64,000 bases of DNA from Oceanococcus sp041624435 (GTDB taxonomy: Bacteria; Pseudomonadota; Gammaproteobacteria; Nevskiales; Oceanococcaceae). Of this stretch, positions 61,993 through 64,000 are shown one piece after another. Each line of letters opens with the position of its first letter. The stretch's first letter is position 1. The position numbers were made by a program, and so were the translations under genes. The notes beneath the pieces were generated by a model. The model did not search any database, was not told the DNA's origin, and saw nothing but the letters and a program-made list of their open reading frames with translations. Where the stretch lies: contig JBFJVB010000001.1 in assembly GCA_041624435.1 (NCBI GenBank), forward strand, positions 1-64,000. Direction: 5' to 3'.

Positions 61993-64000
61993 CTACTTGC
62001 TGGTGTGAGTAAACACGCCGTCCCAATCCGGCGGCGGCGGTTCCTGCTTGAAGACCGCGATCCGTTGCGAATAGATGGCATAGATCTTGTGTGGATGCTG
62101 GCCTTGCGCAAGCTGGTAGAGCAACAACTCCGCCTGATCCCAATCCTGGTTGCGATAAGCGAGCAAAGCCTGGCGGTACTGCTTCAACTCATTCTTCAGC
62201 TCCTGGCTCAATCCGGAGCGCGGTCCCAGCGGTTCAAAAATGCCCACCGGTTCGTCCTTGCCCTTGACCCGCACCCGGTCCAGGTCTCGGTAGACCCAGT
62301 CATCCACCAGCACCCGCGTGGCATCGCCGCAAATCACATCCACGCCATACTGCTTGGTCAAGGCCTCCAGGCGGGAGCCCAGATTCACCGCGTCGCCAAG
62401 GACCGTATACGCCATACGAAACTGGGAACCCATATTGCCCACGCTCATCACCCCGGTGTTCACCCCGACCCCAATCTTCAGTTCCGGCAGGCCCCGCTCC
62501 TTGAATTCCGTACCCAGACGATTCATGCACGCAACCATATCCAGAGCGGCCTCCAGAGCCCGGCGGGCATGTTTCTGATCCGGCAACGGCGCCCCCCAGA
62601 ACGCCATCACCGCATCACCCATGTATTTGTCGATCGTCCCGCGATGGCGATGAATCACCTCGGTCAAGGGCGTCAGGAATTCGTTCATCAAGGTGGTCAA
62701 TTCATCGGGGGACAGCTTCTCCGAAATACTGGTGAAATTGCGCACGTCCGAAAACAGCACGGTCATTTCCCGGCTGTCGGAACGCATTTCAGCAGCCACG
62801 GCGTCAGCGGCCATCTCGGAGACCAGCTCGGGGGGCACATAATGTCCAAACAGACGCGAAACCTGCCGTTTGGCCCTGGCCTCAACGAAATACCCGTAGG
62901 TCATCTGCACCAGCACCAGCATAAACAGGAACAACAGCGGACCGCCCAGCGGCAGTACGAAATTCGCCGAAAACCACAGGCTCACGGCCAGCAGGATCAG
63001 CCCCCCCACGGTCGCAAAGACCAGGGCAGTGCCGAACAGCGGCGACAGACGCGGGAACAGAAGCGTGAGCAACAGGCTCAGCACGACCATCAAACTGGTC
63101 TCAATCCCGACCAGATAAGGCACTTTGTGCTTGATCCGCCCGTCCAGCATCCCGGAAACTATATTCGCATGGACCTCAACCCCCGGATACGCCACCCCGA
63201 CCGGGGTGGTCCGGTGATCTTTCAATCCGGGCGCACTGGTTCCCAGAATAACGATCTTGTCCTTGAGCAACTCCGGCGCAATGCGCTGATGGATCACATC
63301 ACTGAACGAGTAATACACAAAGCTGCCCTGTGGCCCCCGGTAGGGCACCAGCACGGCGGCATTTTCATCCACCGGCACCCGCAAATCGCCCAGTCGCAGG
63401 TATTCCAGATTCAGCGGTGTGCGCGGCCCTGACGGCGCATCGTAGACCAGCTCGATCTCGGGTCGGCCCAGCCCCCGCCACAAAGTCATCAGCGCCAGCG
63501 AACCGTAGACGCTGTCCTTGTAACGCTGGAGCAGAGGCACCCGGCGAAACACCCCGTCCGGATCAAGCGTTGGATTATCAAAGAAGCCGCCATAGGGCGT
63601 TGCATTCTGCAATATCTCCAGATTCCCGGTGAAGTGACGAGCGGTCACATAGCGCGCCGGCATGGCGGCCGCCTGGGAAAAAACGTGATCCGGAACGGCG
63701 CCCTGGTCCAGCTCCTCCTGCTGTCCCTTGAAGACAAAACCCAAGACCGGCAGATGCCGGGCGAGCGCCGCCGCGAATAGCGCATCGTCGTCCAGGCTGC
63801 TGAGCTTCTCGCTCAACCACGCTGCGACCGCCGGATCCCCGCCGATGGAGGACTCGGCCAACTCATCCAGGAAGCGCACGGGCGAATGCCCGTCCGGCTC
63901 CGGCATCACCAAGTCAAACCCCAGGGCGGCCACCCCGTAGGTCGAATACAGCGTGTCCACGAGCTTGGCCAGTTTGCGTCGCGGCCAGGGAAACTGGCCC
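61993..64000 (-). CDS. CHASE2-domain adenylate/guanylate cyclase (5' end beyond window)
   Basis: At least 669 residues, the start lying past the right edge. A periplasmic CHASE2 sensor (QFPWPRRKLAKLVD ... GFDLVMPEPDG) occupies the first 330 or so. Three helices (about 340-415) and a class III cyclase domain (about 465-625) follow. The metal Asps are in VLFSDVRNFTSI and DKYMGDAVMAFWGAP, and a transition-state Asn/Arg pair lies in DAVNLGSRLEAL. Cyclase residues are intact. The base specificity is not decided here. A short C-terminal tail follows. It ends 63 bp from the clpS start. Confidence 0.9.
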   Translation of the reverse strand, partial: GQFPWPRRKLAKLVDTLYSTYGVAALGFDLVMPEPDGHSPVRFLDELAESSIGGDPAVAAWLSEKLSSLDDDALFAAALARHLPVLGFVFKGQQEELDQGAVPDHVFSQAAAMPARYVTARHFTGNLEILQNATPYGGFFDNPTLDPDGVFRRVPLLQRYKDSVYGSLALMTLWRGLGRPEIELVYDAPSGPRTPLNLEYLRLGDLRVPVDENAAVLVPYRGPQGSFVYYSFSDVIHQRIAPELLKDKIVILGTSAPGLKDHRTTPVGVAYPGVEVHANIVSGMLDGRIKHKVPYLVGIETSLMVVLSLLLTLLFPRLSPLFGTALVFATVGGLILLAVSLWFSANFVLPLGGPLLFLFMLVLVQMTYGYFVEARAKRQVSRLFGHYVPPELVSEMAADAVAAEMRSDSREMTVLFSDVRNFTSISEKLSPDELTTLMNEFLTPLTEVIHRHRGTIDKYMGDAVMAFWGAPLPDQKHARRALEAALDMVACMNRLGTEFKERGLPELKIGVGVNTGVMSVGNMGSQFRMAYTVLGDAVNLGSRLEALTKQYGVDVICGDATRVLVDDWVYRDLDRVRVKGKDEPVGIFEPLGPRSGLSQELKNELKQYRQALLAYRNQDWDQAELLLYQLAQGQHPHKIYAIYSQRIAVFKQEPPPPDWDGVFTHTSK

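Noticed and set aside
61642..63432. A 596-codon open frame antisense to the cyclase and clpS
   Set aside because: Shadow of the cyclase gene, rich in Gln and His, with no known motifs. The same applies to the antisense frames over guaA (19526-21196) and clpA (59537-60889).

Overview
This is a GC-rich, gene-dense chromosomal window from a gammaproteobacterium outside the Enterobacterales. I found no mobile elements, CRISPR arrays or RNA genes. Three things support the placement. The block clpS-clpA / infA / bpt / aat / ftsK / lolA / rarA / serS / cysG follows the order known from Pseudomonas-type genomes. There are Lol and OmpLA outer-membrane proteins. There is a SUF operon led by an Rrf2-type regulator. 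Most genes are housekeeping genes, often joined by ATGA or TGATG overlaps.

Layout. 1-5.5 kb: a truncated patatin-like lipase, then a MoxR ATPase / DUF58 / TgpA transglutaminase operon. 5.5-6.8 kb: a solitary NrtA/NasS-type nitrate-binding-protein homologue without signal peptide. 6.9-13.8 kb (minus strand): a putative surface protein with a C-terminal sorting tail, ilvH, ilvC, a phosphatidylserine-decarboxylase-like gene, pssA, leuA, a family-4 uracil-DNA glycosylase and rimI. ilvB is divergent and coupled to pldA (14.0-16.8 kb). 16.8-19.3 kb: tadA, a cytochrome b561-YceI fusion and a YceI lipoprotein. 19.4-23.9 kb: guaA, guaB and divergent xseA. 23.9-30.2 kb: an OmpA-family porin and sufR-sufB-sufC-sufD-sufS. 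30.3-33.4 kb: a membrane sensor with degenerate GGDEF and EAL domains. 33.4-38.5 kb: htpX, parC, parE. 38.6-42.6 kb: xseB-ispA-dxs and a BAX-inhibitor-like membrane protein. 42.6-47.4 kb: cysG, cysB, cysI and a DUF934 gene. 47.4-50.7 kb: a molybdenum-cofactor block, mobA-moaA-moaD-moaE and a moaC-moaB fusion. 50.7-57 kb: serS, crcB, rarA, vanZ-like, lolA, ftsK. 57-64 kb: an orphan small gene, aat, bpt, infA, clpA, clpS and a CHASE2 adenylate cyclase cut by the window end.

The genes serve branched-chain amino-acid synthesis (ilv/leu), phospholipid synthesis and turnover (pssA, pldA, patatin), guanine nucleotides, Fe-S assembly feeding siroheme sulfite/nitrite reduction, molybdenum cofactor, isoprenoid precursors, chromosome segregation and the N-end rule (aat, bpt, clpS, clpA).

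Two observations stand out. (1) The phosphatidylserine-decarboxylase homologue in the ilvC-pssA-leuA operon has lost both the Gly-Ser self-cleavage site and the catalytic His, so it looks like a conserved pseudoenzyme. (2) The 185-bp gap before leuA encodes a 27-residue Leu-rich leader peptide. Its Leu codons are complementary to the leuA ribosome-binding site, which suggests leucine-dependent translational attenuation. Other notable points are a family-4 uracil-DNA glycosylase lacking all four Fe-S cysteines, the doubly degenerate GGDEF/EAL sensor, the b561-YceI and MoaC-MoaB fusions, and an unknown gene where trxB usually sits.
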